Positions 43,163-52,059 of a DNA stretch of 64,000 bases are shown one piece after another. This DNA is from Defluviitaleaceae bacterium. GTDB lineage: Bacteria; Bacillota; Clostridia; Lachnospirales; WRAX01. The notes below the pieces were generated by a model. The model saw only the letters and a list, made by a program, of their open reading frames with translations, was not told where the DNA came from and did no database searches. The stretch's first letter is position 1. Each line of letters starts with the position of its first letter. Location: assembly GCA_009780415.1 (NCBI GenBank), contig WRAC01000001.1, forward strand, positions 1 through 64,000. The letters run 5' to 3'. The position numbers and the translations under genes were made by a program.

Positions 43163-44233
43163 ATGCTGATTCTGACAATCAATCCCGGTTCGACATCAAC
43201 GAAGCTCGGGATTTTTAATGGGGACAGAGACGGGCTTAAAGAGCTGCACACAGAGACTATCCGTCATGAAGCCGGCGAACTTGCGGCGTTTCCGACGCTT
43301 ATCTCTCAGCTTGGCTTCCGCAAGGAGCTGATTATCCGGGCCGTAAAAAACGCCGGGCTTGAAATGGGCGATATCGGGGGTTTTATCGGGCGCGGCGGGC
43401 TTATCCGTTCAATTGAGAGCGGCTGTTATAAGGTTAACGAAGCGATGCTCGCGGACGCCGGGAGCGGCTTGCAGGGCGTACACGCCTCTAATCTGGGCAG
43501 TCTGCTGGCGCACGCCGTGGCGCAAACCCAGGGTAAGGACGCATACATAGCCGACCCGGTAGTCGTGGACGAATTAATGCCGGAAGCCCGTATTTCCGGG
43601 CATCCGCTGATGGAGCGCGTAAGCATCTTCCACGCGCTTAACCACAAGGCCATCGCCAAAAAGCATTGCAAAGACCATGGCCTTGATTACGCGGAGGCTA
43701 ACCTCATAGTCGCGCACATGGGCGGCGGCGTGAGCGTTGGCGCGCACAGGAAGGGCCGCGTAGTTGACGTGAACAACGCGCTGTACGGCGAGGGGCCGTT
43801 TTCGCCGGAACGCTGCGGAACCCTGCCCGCGCGGCAGTTGATAGACATTTGCTTCTCCGGCAAATATACGAAAGAGGAGATTTGCGCCATGGTGCAACCG
43901 AAGGGCGGCCTGGTGGCGTATTTCGGCATAAACGATTTCAAAAAGGCCGTGGAAATGGCCGGAACTGACGAAAAAGCGCGGGTTGTGCTTGACGCCATGC
44001 TTTATAACATAGCGAAGGCGGTCTGCGCCTGTGCCGCCGCGCTTTGCGGCAGGGCGGACGCGGTTTTGCTGACCGGGGGCATGGCGTACAGCGCTTATCT
44101 GGTTGAATATATTACGCGGCGCGTTGAATTTATCGCTCCCGTGTACGCTTATCCCGGTGAGGACGAGCTGTGGGCGCTGGCTTCGGCGGTTTTCAGGGTT
44201 TTGACGGGTGAGGAAGAGGCTAAGGTTTATTAA
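43163..44233 (+). CDS. buk: butyrate kinase
   Basis: 356 residues, ASKHA-fold acyl kinase: LILTINPGSTSTKLGIF, then ISGHPLMERVSIFHALNHKAIAK, VAHMGGGVSVGAH and 'VLLTGGMAYSAYLVEYI'. It converts acyl phosphate plus ADP into carboxylic acid plus ATP. AAAGGAG precedes the ATG, two bases after ptb's stop. With branched-chain dehydrogenase and VOR downstream its natural substrates may be isobutyryl-, isovaleryl- or 2-methylbutyryl-phosphate. Confidence 0.96.
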   Translation: MLILTINPGSTSTKLGIFNGDRDGLKELHTETIRHEAGELAAFPTLISQLGFRKELIIRAVKNAGLEMGDIGGFIGRGGLIRSIESGCYKVNEAMLADAGSGLQGVHASNLGSLLAHAVAQTQGKDAYIADPVVVDELMPEARISGHPLMERVSIFHALNHKAIAKKHCKDHGLDYAEANLIVAHMGGGVSVGAHRKGRVVDVNNALYGEGPFSPERCGTLPARQLIDICFSGKYTKEEICAMVQPKGGLVAYFGINDFKKAVEMAGTDEKARVVLDAMLYNIAKAVCACAAALCGRADAVLLTGGMAYSAYLVEYITRRVEFIAPVYAYPGEDELWALASAVFRVLTGEEEAKVY

Positions 44234-44290
44234 TACAGTCATTCTAGTTTAAAACTGATTTTCAACTGTAATGACTATTTGGAGGTAGTT

Positions 44291-45457
44291 ATGAAAAACC
44301 TTATTTTAGAGGCGATTGACGGTATCCGGGGAGAGTTGGTTGAGTTATCGATGGAAATCCACAGAAACCCGGAGCTGGCGTTTAAGGAGTATAAGGCTTG
44401 CGCCGCGCTGGCTGAGTTTCTGCGGAAGCATGGGTTTACCGTGGAGACGGGTATTGCGGGGCTTGAAACCGCGTTCCGGGCGGTTAGGGATTTTGGCGAA
44501 GGGCCTACGGTGGCCTTTATAGCCGAGTATGACGCGCTGCCGGAGATCGGACATGCCTGCGGGCATAACTTGATCGCCATGATGGCGGCGGGCGCGGCGG
44601 CGGGGCTGGCGGCGGCCGGGGATGGTTTTAAAGGCAAAGTAACCGTACTGGGTACGCCCGCCGAGGAAGGGCTTGGCGGCAAGCTGAACATGCTGGACGG
44701 CGGGGCCTTTGACGACGTGGACTTCGCACTGATGGTGCATCCTAGCGGCGAGAACCTTATAAACCGCACCAGCACGGCGTTACAGCACTGGACAGTTGCC
44801 TTCGCCGGGAAAAACGCCCATTCGTCGAACCCTCAAAACGGCATAAACGCGCTGACCGCCGCCATGCAGACGTTCCATAACATCGACGTGCTTCGCCCTC
44901 TGATGCCCTTGACGGCGAACATAAACGGCATCATCACCGAGGGCGGCACGGCGGCGAATATTATCACGGACCGCGCGGTTGCGGAGTTTACCGTACGCGC
45001 CAAGACCTTGGACGACCTGCATATTGTCTGCGACTACATCACGCGCGCGGTGAAGGCCGCGGAAGTCCTGACCGGCGCTTCGGCAACCGTTTGCCGCGAC
45101 GCCTGCTACGCCGAGTTCCATCCCAACCGCGCCATGAACCGGGCTTTTGGGGACAACATGTCCGGGCTTGGCATAGTTATGAATGAGGCCGATAACGAGG
45201 GCAAATACGGGTCTTCGGACATCGGCAACGTTTCGCTGAAGGTGCCCTCCGTCCACGCTTATCTGGAGATCGGCTCGAACTATCCCGGGCATCATTTGGG
45301 GTTCACGGAGGCCAGCGCTTCGGACTATGCGCACATAATGGCTGTGAAAGCCGCTAAGGGGCTTGCTTTGACGGGGTTTGACATTATGGCTGACGAAGCG
45401 CTGCGGAAGAGAATCAGGGATGAGTTTGAGAAGGAAGTACTTTATCCAACCACATAA
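44291..45457 (+). CDS. M20 family amidohydrolase
   Basis: 388 residues, M20D type (aminoacylase/hippuricase/PmpD-like). Metal and catalytic elements: EYDALPEIGHACGHN, GTPAEEGLGGK, the small dimerisation domain with 'WTVAFAGKNAHSSNPQNGINAL', and SSDIGNVS near the end. It hydrolyses N-acyl or amide bonds of amino acids or short peptides. ATG 44291 has GGAGG five bases ahead. Its stop codon lies inside a T-rich repeat copy. In the branched-chain catabolic block it may liberate amino acids. Confidence 0.92.
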   Translation: MKNLILEAIDGIRGELVELSMEIHRNPELAFKEYKACAALAEFLRKHGFTVETGIAGLETAFRAVRDFGEGPTVAFIAEYDALPEIGHACGHNLIAMMAAGAAAGLAAAGDGFKGKVTVLGTPAEEGLGGKLNMLDGGAFDDVDFALMVHPSGENLINRTSTALQHWTVAFAGKNAHSSNPQNGINALTAAMQTFHNIDVLRPLMPLTANINGIITEGGTAANIITDRAVAEFTVRAKTLDDLHIVCDYITRAVKAAEVLTGASATVCRDACYAEFHPNRAMNRAFGDNMSGLGIVMNEADNEGKYGSSDIGNVSLKVPSVHAYLEIGSNYPGHHLGFTEASASDYAHIMAVKAAKGLALTGFDIMADEALRKRIRDEFEKEVLYPTT

Positions 45458-45480
45458 AGCACAAAAAAACACAAAAAAAT
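45446..45480 (-). repeat. dispersed T-rich repeat, copy 3 (inverted)
   Basis: AACCACATAAAGCAC followed by AAAAAAACAC blocks: the reverse complement of copy 1, overlapping the M20 stop codon (45455-45457). Confidence 0.65.
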
Positions 45481-45526
45481 GCAAAAAATTTAAAATAAAT
45501 CATAAAACATATCAGGAGGCAATCGC

Positions 45527-46609
45527 ATGAAAATCTTTGATTACATGCAACAGTACGGATACGAGCAGCTGGTTTATTTCCACGACAAAGCCACCGATTT
45601 AAAGGCCATCACCTGTATCCACTCCACTGTGCTTGGCCCTTCTCTTGGCGGCACGCGGATCTGGAACTATCAGGACGAGGACGAGGCCACGCTGGACGTT
45701 CTGCGCCTTGCGCGGGGCATGACGTACAAGTCGGCCTGCGCGGGGTTGAATTTGGGCGGCGGCAAAGCCGTTATCATCGCCGACCCTCAGGAGCTTCGCA
45801 AGGACATCGTGCGCCGCGAGGCATTCTTCCGCTCCTTCGGGCGTTTTGTGGAGGGACTTAACGGGCGTTACATCACCGCCGAGGACATGAACACCACCAC
45901 GCAGGACATGGATTATATCAACATGGAAACGAATTTTGTCGTAGGCCTTGAGCATAAATCCGGCAACCCCGCGCCGTTCACGGCTTTGGGCGTTTATAAG
46001 GCCATTCTGGCCTGCTGCGAGGCCGAATACGGCAGCACCTGCCTGAAAGGCAAAAAGGTGCTGGTGCAGGGCATCGGCGCGGTTGGCTACAGGCTTTGCC
46101 AGCACTTGCACGAGGACGGCGCGGAGCTGTTCGTTTCCGAGCTGAACAGGGAACGCGTGGCCGCCGCCGTCGAGAAATTCGGCGCCGTAGAGGTTGACGG
46201 CAACGACGTTTACGGCTTTGACTGCGATATCTTCGCCCCCTGCGCGAAGGGCGCGGGACTGAACGACGAGACGATCCCCCGCCTGAAGTGCAAGATTATC
46301 GCGGGCGCGGCGAACAACGTGCTTGCCGATATCAAGAAACACGGGCAGCAACTGCATGACCGGGGCATTATCTACGCGCCGGACTATGTGGCCAACGCGG
46401 GCGGCGTGATTAACGTGTACTGGGAGCTGCACACCTACGACGTGGAGACGGTAAAGCGCGGCATTGAGCGCATTTACAGCCAGACGCTGGAGATTATCCT
46501 CACATCGCGCGAGAAAAACCTTCCCACCGCTCTTATCGCCGACCAGATGGCCGAGGCGAGGATTGACGCTATGAGGCATGTTAACAGCATTTACTTAAAC
46601 AAAAGGTGA
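45527..46609 (+). CDS. bcd: branched-chain amino acid (leucine) dehydrogenase
   Basis: 360 residues, Glu/Leu/Phe/Val dehydrogenase family: MKIFDYMQQYGYEQLVYFHD start, GPSLGGTRIW, the lysine-containing GLNLGGGKAVII, and the Rossmann motif 'VLVQGIGAVGYRLCQHL'. It oxidatively deaminates leucine, valine and isoleucine to 2-oxo acids with NAD+. AGGAGGC precedes the ATG. With VOR, Ptb and Buk it completes a route from amino acid to acid plus ATP. Its TGA overlaps the next GTG. Confidence 0.94.
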   Translation: MKIFDYMQQYGYEQLVYFHDKATDLKAITCIHSTVLGPSLGGTRIWNYQDEDEATLDVLRLARGMTYKSACAGLNLGGGKAVIIADPQELRKDIVRREAFFRSFGRFVEGLNGRYITAEDMNTTTQDMDYINMETNFVVGLEHKSGNPAPFTALGVYKAILACCEAEYGSTCLKGKKVLVQGIGAVGYRLCQHLHEDGAELFVSELNRERVAAAVEKFGAVEVDGNDVYGFDCDIFAPCAKGAGLNDETIPRLKCKIIAGAANNVLADIKKHGQQLHDRGIIYAPDYVANAGGVINVYWELHTYDVETVKRGIERIYSQTLEIILTSREKNLPTALIADQMAEARIDAMRHVNSIYLNKR

Positions 46610-47286
46610 ATTTTCCGGTAATCGTAACGGGCTGCTACGGCGCGGGGAAAACGGAGTTTTGCGTGAATTATGCGATTTCCCTGGCGGTGATTTTTCCGCC
46701 GGAACATTCTATGCCTGAACCTGTCAAGCTTGCCGATATGGATGTGATGAACCCGTATTTCCGCAGCCGCGAAAAGGCTGAATTCCTTGCCCGGCGCGGC
46801 GTTCAGGTTATCGGCAACTTGACGGGCAACAGCGGCAATCAGGATGTCCCGGCTATCGGCGGGGATGTGCTGCGGGCCGTTCTTGCAAGGGACGCGCTGG
46901 TTGTCGATTTGGCGGGTTCCTCTGCGGGTTTGCACGCGCTGGCGTTTTTTCGGGAACACCTGACGGGTTACGAGCTGTGGGTGGTTTTGAACGCCTTCCG
47001 CGAGGAATCGGCGACCGTTGACAAGGGCCTCAGGTTTATCCAAACGGCGGAGAAAGTCAGCGGCCTGCGCGTTACGGGCATTGTGAACAACAGCCATATG
47101 CTGCGGTTTACAACTGCGGACGACGTGCTGCGGGGGCAGGAGCTTTCGGCGGATGTGGCTGAAAAGACCGGAATTCCCGTGAAATACACGTTTACGCATA
47201 CGGAAATCTATAACGTGATTAAGCATGAGCTGATTTCACCCGCTCTTACCTTTAACAAATTGATAATGCGGGACGATTGGCTGTAA
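46606..47286 (+). CDS. P-loop NTPase of SIMIBI type, function unknown
   Basis: 226 residues. FPVIVTGCYGAGKTEFCVNY carries a Walker A (GCYGAGKT); 'VKLADMDVMNPYFRSREKAEFL' looks like the switch region of ParA/MinD-like or metal-cluster-inserting NTPases; VVDLAGSSAGLHAL is the Walker B region. Starts at GTG 46606 overlapping bcd's stop by three bases. Position between bcd and vor suggests a maturation or regulatory role for the oxidoreductase; this is inference. Confidence 0.8.
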   Translation: MNFPVIVTGCYGAGKTEFCVNYAISLAVIFPPEHSMPEPVKLADMDVMNPYFRSREKAEFLARRGVQVIGNLTGNSGNQDVPAIGGDVLRAVLARDALVVDLAGSSAGLHALAFFREHLTGYELWVVLNAFREESATVDKGLRFIQTAEKVSGLRVTGIVNNSHMLRFTTADDVLRGQELSADVAEKTGIPVKYTFTHTEIYNVIKHELISPALTFNKLIMRDDWL

Positions 47287-47292
47287 ACGCTA

Positions 47293-47324
47293 TTTTTGTG
47301 TTTTTTTGTGTTTTCTGTGGTTGA
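47293..47324 (+). repeat. dispersed T-rich repeat, copy 4
   Basis: TTTTTGTG, TTTTTTTGTG, TTTTCTGTGG, TTGA: nearly identical to copy 1, seven bases after the P-loop gene's stop and ahead of vorD. Confidence 0.7.
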
Positions 47325-47356
47325 TAAATGGTTTTATTTATAGAAAGGGGCTAGAA

Positions 47357-47578
47357 ATGGCTAAAATCAAACTGACCTTCGCCCAGGACTTTTGCAAGGG
47401 ATGCCTGCTGTGCGTGGACACCTGCCCTAAGAAGATCCTGCGGCTGAACTTGGAGAACGTGAACCAGAAGGGGTATAATCCCGTGGAATGCGTTGATATG
47501 GGCGTTTGCACGGGCTGCGCTATGTGCGCGTTCATCTGCCCGGACTCTGTTATCGGAATGGAGCGTGAGGATTCATGA
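47357..47578 (+). CDS. 2-oxoacid:ferredoxin oxidoreductase delta subunit (2x4Fe-4S)
   Basis: 73 residues, a small diferredoxin: CKGCLLCVDTCPKK and CTGCAMCAFICPDS bind two 4Fe-4S clusters and pass electrons from the catalytic subunits to ferredoxin. The frame is open from 47306 but the upstream part is the T-rich repeat; ATG 47357 has AAAGGGG ten bases ahead. The stop overlaps the alpha-subunit ATG (ATGA). Confidence 0.94.
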   Translation: MAKIKLTFAQDFCKGCLLCVDTCPKKILRLNLENVNQKGYNPVECVDMGVCTGCAMCAFICPDSVIGMEREDS

Positions 47579-48633
47579 AAACTTTGATGAAAGGCAACGA
47601 GGCCGTCTCCGCCGCCGCCATCGCCGCGGGCTGCAAGGCGTTTTTCGGCTATCCCATCACGCCCCAGAACGAGATTCCCGAGTATATGTCGGCTAAAATG
47701 GCCGAGTCGGGCGGCGTTTTTGTACAGGCCGAATCGGAGATCGCCGCTATTAACATGATTTACGGCGGCGCGGCAGCCGGGGCGCGGGTTATGACGTCAA
47801 GCTCCTCGCCGGGCATCGCGCTGAAGCAGGAGGGCATTTCGTACCTTTGCGCCGCGCGCCTGCCCTGCCTTATCGTCAGCGTAATGCGCTGCGGGCCGGG
47901 GCTTGGCGGCATTCTGCCCAGCCAGGCGGATTACTTCCAGGCGACAAGGGGCGGCGGCAACGGCGACTACAACACCCCCGTCTACGCGCCGAACAGCATC
48001 CAGGAGGCAACGGACCTCGTACAGAAGGCCTTTAACGTGGCGGAGCAGTATCGCACGCCCGTAATGGTCGTGATGGACGGCCTGCTGGGCCAGATGATGG
48101 AGCCCGCCGAAATCAAGCCAATCCCGCGTTTTAAGAACGATACCGACAAGTACGCCACAAACGGCGAAAGCGGCAGACGCGGGCGCAATATCGTTAATTC
48201 GCTGAATTTGCAAGCCGCCGCTCTGGAGCAGTCCAATCTGCGGCTTGCCGAGGTTTATAAGGAAATTATCAAAAACGAAGTTATGTATGAAAGCACGGTT
48301 GAGGACGGCGACGAGCTGGTTATCGCGGCGTACGGCACGCCCTCGCGCATCGCGCAGAACGCCGTCGCGGAGCTTCGCGCCAGAGGTATTAAGACCGGGC
48401 TTATCAGGCCGGTAACACTGTGGCCCTTCCCGGACCTTGCGTTCCAGTCCCTTCCGTCAAGCGTTAAAAACGTGCTGGTGTGCGAGCTCAGCATGGGCCA
48501 GATGGTGCAGGACGTGCGCCTTGCGCTTAACGGCAAGCTTCCCGTGCATTTTTACGGGCGCACGGGCGGCGTGATCTTCGAGCCGGAAGAGATTGTTGAA
48601 AAAGCCTTAGAAATAGCGGGAGGTGGGCAGTAA
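47575..48633 (+). CDS. 2-oxoacid:ferredoxin oxidoreductase alpha subunit (VorB/KorA)
   Basis: 352 residues. MKTLMKGNEAVSAAAIAAGC opening, then FFGYPITPQNEIPEYM, the alpha-subunit signature, and 'MTSSSSPGIALKQEGISYL'. It resembles the 2-oxoisovalerate (VOR) and 2-oxoglutarate (KOR) enzymes. Together with delta, beta and gamma it decarboxylates 2-oxo acids to acyl-CoA, reducing ferredoxin. VOR is favoured by neighbouring bcd, ptb and buk. TAATG overlap with beta. Confidence 0.94.
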   Translation: MKTLMKGNEAVSAAAIAAGCKAFFGYPITPQNEIPEYMSAKMAESGGVFVQAESEIAAINMIYGGAAAGARVMTSSSSPGIALKQEGISYLCAARLPCLIVSVMRCGPGLGGILPSQADYFQATRGGGNGDYNTPVYAPNSIQEATDLVQKAFNVAEQYRTPVMVVMDGLLGQMMEPAEIKPIPRFKNDTDKYATNGESGRRGRNIVNSLNLQAAALEQSNLRLAEVYKEIIKNEVMYESTVEDGDELVIAAYGTPSRIAQNAVAELRARGIKTGLIRPVTLWPFPDLAFQSLPSSVKNVLVCELSMGQMVQDVRLALNGKLPVHFYGRTGGVIFEPEEIVEKALEIAGGGQ

Positions 48634-49376
48634 TGGCGGTTATCTACGAAAAGAGCAAAGGGTTGAACGAGCGGGCGCTGACCTATTGCCCGGGCTGTAC
48701 CCACGGCATTGTGCATAAGCTTGTGGCGGAAACGCTGGTCGAATTGGATGTGCTGGGCCGCGCGGTGGCCATCGCGCCCGTCGGCTGCTCCGTGTTCGCC
48801 TACGATTTCTTCAACTGCGACGGCGTGCAGGCCGCCCACGGGCGCGCTCCCGCCGTAGCCACGGGCATCAAGCGCTGCGCGCCGGATTCCATTGTTTTCA
48901 CCTATCAGGGCGACGGCGACCTTGCCGCAATCGGCACCGCCGAGACCGTCCACGCCGCGCACAGGGGCGAAAACATCACCGTCATCTTCATCAACAACGC
49001 CATCTACGGAATGACGGGCGGGCAGCTTGCCCCCACCACGCTGATCGACCAAAAGACCTCAACCTCGCCCTTCGGACGCTCCCAGTCCGCCCAGGGCCTG
49101 CCGATAAAGGTGTGCGAAATGCTTGCCGCCATCCCTTCCAGTTTTTACCTGGAACGCACATCCGTACACGACGTTCCGAATATACGTAAAACCAAAAAAG
49201 CCATCAAAAAGGCGTTCCAATATCAAATTGAGAACCGCGGCTTCACGATGGTCGAAATCCTGTCCACCTGCCCCACGGGCTGGAACCTCACACCCGTTGA
49301 TTCCATGGGCTTTGTGAAGGATCAGATGATGCCCTACTACCCGCTGGGCGTTTATAAAGACGGAGGTGCCGAATGA
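48633..49376 (+). CDS. 2-oxoacid:ferredoxin oxidoreductase beta subunit (TPP)
   Basis: 247 residues. Thiamine-diphosphate-binding subunit: LTYCPGCTHGIVHKLVAE, then the TPP motif TYQGDGDLAAIG...NNAIYGMTGGQ (GDGD to NN). Shares stop/start bases with the neighbours on each side, so all four subunits are coupled. Confidence 0.95.
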   Translation: MAVIYEKSKGLNERALTYCPGCTHGIVHKLVAETLVELDVLGRAVAIAPVGCSVFAYDFFNCDGVQAAHGRAPAVATGIKRCAPDSIVFTYQGDGDLAAIGTAETVHAAHRGENITVIFINNAIYGMTGGQLAPTTLIDQKTSTSPFGRSQSAQGLPIKVCEMLAAIPSSFYLERTSVHDVPNIRKTKKAIKKAFQYQIENRGFTMVEILSTCPTGWNLTPVDSMGFVKDQMMPYYPLGVYKDGGAE

Positions 49377-49918
49377 ACGAACGCATCCTAATTGCCGGAT
49401 TCGGCGGGCAGGGCGCGCTGACCGCCGGGCAGCTCATCGCCTCGCTGTACCTGAACCGCGGGGTTAACGTGACCTGGATGCCGTCCTACGGCGCGGAAAT
49501 GCGCGGCGGCACGGCAAACTGCTCCGTCATAGCCAGCGACGGCGTTATCGGCAGCCCAATCGTCTCCGCAAACGCCGGCATAGTTATGGCCCTGAACAGC
49601 CCGTCACTGGACAAGTTCGAGCCTGTCGCCGCTCCCGGCGGTACGGTTATCCTGAACACATCCATCGTGACGCGCGGCTTAAAGCGCGGCGACGTAAAAT
49701 CAATCAAAATCGACGCGTCCAACATCGCCGTCAATGAGCTTAAAAACATCAAGGTCGCCAACATGGTCATGCTGGGCGCGTATCTCACGCTGCACCCGGA
49801 GTTTACCGACGACGAGATTGAGCGCGTCCTTAACGACCGGTTCGGCGCGAAGGCCGCGGCTTTGATCCCCCTGAACATGAAAGCCATCGCAAGCGGGAAA
49901 GCCAATGCCGCACGGTAA
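49373..49918 (+). CDS. 2-oxoacid:ferredoxin oxidoreductase gamma subunit
   Basis: 181 residues. ILIAGFGGQGALTAGQLIAS opening and PSYGAEMRGGTANCSVI are the gamma-subunit signatures; the domain helps bind CoA. Overlaps beta by ATGA. The PP2C-like gene begins within its last five codons. Confidence 0.95.
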   Translation: MNERILIAGFGGQGALTAGQLIASLYLNRGVNVTWMPSYGAEMRGGTANCSVIASDGVIGSPIVSANAGIVMALNSPSLDKFEPVAAPGGTVILNTSIVTRGLKRGDVKSIKIDASNIAVNELKNIKVANMVMLGAYLTLHPEFTDDEIERVLNDRFGAKAAALIPLNMKAIASGKANAAR

Positions 49919-50576
49919 CAAGCCTTACGGCCGCACACCCCCGGAAACGGTATGTTTGCAGGGGAGCGGCGCGCAAAACGAAGATTTCTTCGGGTATAAC
50001 GATAATTGGTATTGGGTGTTCGACGGGACGAACCTTTCAACAAGCGTCACCTGTTTTGCCATGGTTATGGCACATATCGGGGAGAAGAACATTGATATTG
50101 CCTGCCTCAGCGACTGCGCCGCCATTATTTGGCGGCGCGGCTCATGTGAAGCCGAGGTTTACACCGATACGCGGATTGATAAATTTACAAAGCGGACAAA
50201 ACGGGTACTGGATTATGCCCGGAAGAACGGGCTTTCCGGGGCCGGGGGCCGTGAACTGGCTCTTAGGCAGATTGTTAAAAACCGGAGGTCGATGAACAAA
50301 CCGGGCGGGTATTGGGTCGGCACGGCTGACGGCGCGGGGTTTGACCAGGCTTTGACTTGGAGCGTTGATATAAAAAACGCGGATCAGGTTCTGCTCTGCT
50401 CCGACGGTTTTATGCGTTTGTTTGAATACAACATTATGAGTATGCATGATTTTTTCATAAACGGGGTAACTTTAAATGAAGCCGCGCGGCTTTTACGCGC
50501 GTTTGAGCGGGATATACCGGACTTTACGGAGCTGAAGCGGCATGATGATGTTACCGCGGTTCGGGTGACGGTTTAA
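49905..50576 (+). CDS. PP2C-like phosphatase, shortened
   Basis: 223 residues. NEDFFGYNDNWYWVFDGTNL is the first metal motif (DG), and VLLCSDGFMRLFEY plus KRHDDVTAVRVTV are the C-terminal PP2C/SpoIIE-type motifs with the metal aspartates. Between DGTNL and 'ACLSDCAAIIW' there is little room for the usual helices and the GGT-like segment, suggesting an internal deletion of some tens of residues. It may be a degenerate copy or a minimal form. Starts 14 bases inside vorC. Its substrate is unknown. Confidence 0.75.
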   Translation: MPHGNKPYGRTPPETVCLQGSGAQNEDFFGYNDNWYWVFDGTNLSTSVTCFAMVMAHIGEKNIDIACLSDCAAIIWRRGSCEAEVYTDTRIDKFTKRTKRVLDYARKNGLSGAGGRELALRQIVKNRRSMNKPGGYWVGTADGAGFDQALTWSVDIKNADQVLLCSDGFMRLFEYNIMSMHDFFINGVTLNEAARLLRAFERDIPDFTELKRHDDVTAVRVTV

Positions 50577-50683
50577 CTAGCTCCTTAAAAATGTAATTTA
50601 ATTTTACGTTTTGACAGACTTATTGGTTACCATTGCGTAATTATTAGTTACATATCTATCATTCTACTTTAGGAGGTAGCACC

Positions 50684-52051
50684 ATGAAAAAAGTTTTTAC
50701 CCTGTTCCTCGCCGCGGTAATGGTTTTAAGCGGCTGCGTCACACAAATCGGCACGAAGCAAGCCGAGCCTGCCGAACCAATCGGCATTGCCGCTGCATTT
50801 GTTGAAATGATTGGAACCGGCGCGTACGCCGAAGCTTGGGAAATGCTTGACGAAACCATGCGCTCCGTGATTCCAAGCGCCGATGTGCTTGCGGAGGCAT
50901 GGGCGTCCATCACCGCGTTCACCGGCGAATTTCAGGAAATTGTGCGGACGGACGCCGAGTTTAACCCCGCCGCGGGGACGACGGCCTACGAAATTATCGC
51001 CCTGCACGAGGAGCCGTCCATGCTTACCCACACCACCGTTATTTTTGACGAGGACGGCAAAATCCCGGGTTTTAGCATCGTTATCATTGCAAACCCGGAA
51101 TTTGCGGCGGAGGCCTCCGACTTATTTACAGAGGAACCGATCTTCGTCGGCGCCGGCGGCAAATACCCGCTTCCCGGCCTGCTTACCATGCCCGCCGACG
51201 CGGAAGGCCCCGTGCCCGCCGTTGTGATCGTACACGGCTCCGGCCCCATCGACAGGGACTGCACGATTTTTTACACCAAGCCTTACCGCGATATCGCCCA
51301 TTACCTGGCGGCGAACGGCATCGCTTCCGTGCGCTATGACAAGCGGACTCTGGTTTACGCGGAGGAAATGGTTTCGCCGATTGAGTACTATATGGAATAT
51401 ACGGTTGATTGGGAAATGGTTGACGACGCGCTTCTCGCCAAGGAACTGCTGGAAGCCGACCCGCGCATTGACTCCGGCCGCATTTACGTCATCGGGCACA
51501 GCCTGGGCGGCGTCCTCGCTCCCGAAATCGCCGCAACCGGTGATTTCGCGGGGTTTGTAATCATGGCCGGTACGCTGATTCCTCTGACAGAGGCGGTAGT
51601 TCACCAATACGAACACCTTCTGCAAGACGTGCCGGCGGAAATCGCGGAGCCGCTTATGGCTGAGGCGCGGCTCGCCCACGAGCTGTTCCTTGAGGCCATG
51701 ACCAAAACCGAAGAGGAAAATAAGACCTACTTTATCCATGGCTTTCCGGCGAATTATGTTGTGAACCTTGCAAAACGCAGCCCCGTGCCGTTCATTCAGG
51801 CATGGGAGCGCCCGGGGCTTATCCTGCACGGCGACATGGACTATCAGTGCCGCTGGGACATTGATTTTGTAGAATATATGCGCATTACCGAGGGCATGGA
51901 CAATATTGAGGGTATCCTGTACGAAAACCTTACGCACCTGTTCACGCAAAGCTACAGCACAACGGGCATGGGCACGGCTGATGACTACGCCGTCCCGGGG
52001 CATGTGGACGAGGCGGTTTTAAGGGATATCGTGAGGTTTATCCTGAATTAG
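50684..52051 (+). CDS. lipoprotein alpha/beta hydrolase with DUF3887-like domain
   Basis: 455 residues, exported: lipobox LSGC with C18. Residues about 30-150 form a DUF3887-type domain ('AAFVEMIGTGAYAEAWEMLDETMRSVI'). The hydrolase domain follows: VVIVHGSGPIDRD is the oxyanion region, GHSLGG gives nucleophile S273, and GDMDYQC and 'ENLTHLF' supply the acid and histidine. Probably an esterase or peptidase-like hydrolase on the outer face of the membrane. AGGAGGT precedes the ATG. Directly followed by a decayed Hol-Tox locus that may end its message. Confidence 0.9.
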   Translation: MKKVFTLFLAAVMVLSGCVTQIGTKQAEPAEPIGIAAAFVEMIGTGAYAEAWEMLDETMRSVIPSADVLAEAWASITAFTGEFQEIVRTDAEFNPAAGTTAYEIIALHEEPSMLTHTTVIFDEDGKIPGFSIVIIANPEFAAEASDLFTEEPIFVGAGGKYPLPGLLTMPADAEGPVPAVVIVHGSGPIDRDCTIFYTKPYRDIAHYLAANGIASVRYDKRTLVYAEEMVSPIEYYMEYTVDWEMVDDALLAKELLEADPRIDSGRIYVIGHSLGGVLAPEIAATGDFAGFVIMAGTLIPLTEAVVHQYEHLLQDVPAEIAEPLMAEARLAHELFLEAMTKTEEENKTYFIHGFPANYVVNLAKRSPVPFIQAWERPGLILHGDMDYQCRWDIDFVEYMRITEGMDNIEGILYENLTHLFTQSYSTTGMGTADDYAVPGHVDEAVLRDIVRFILN

Positions 52052-52059
52052 CGTTTAAT

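Noticed and set aside
45599-46579. Long minus-strand frame across bcd
   Set aside because: Mirror of a highly conserved dehydrogenase; no supporting motif.
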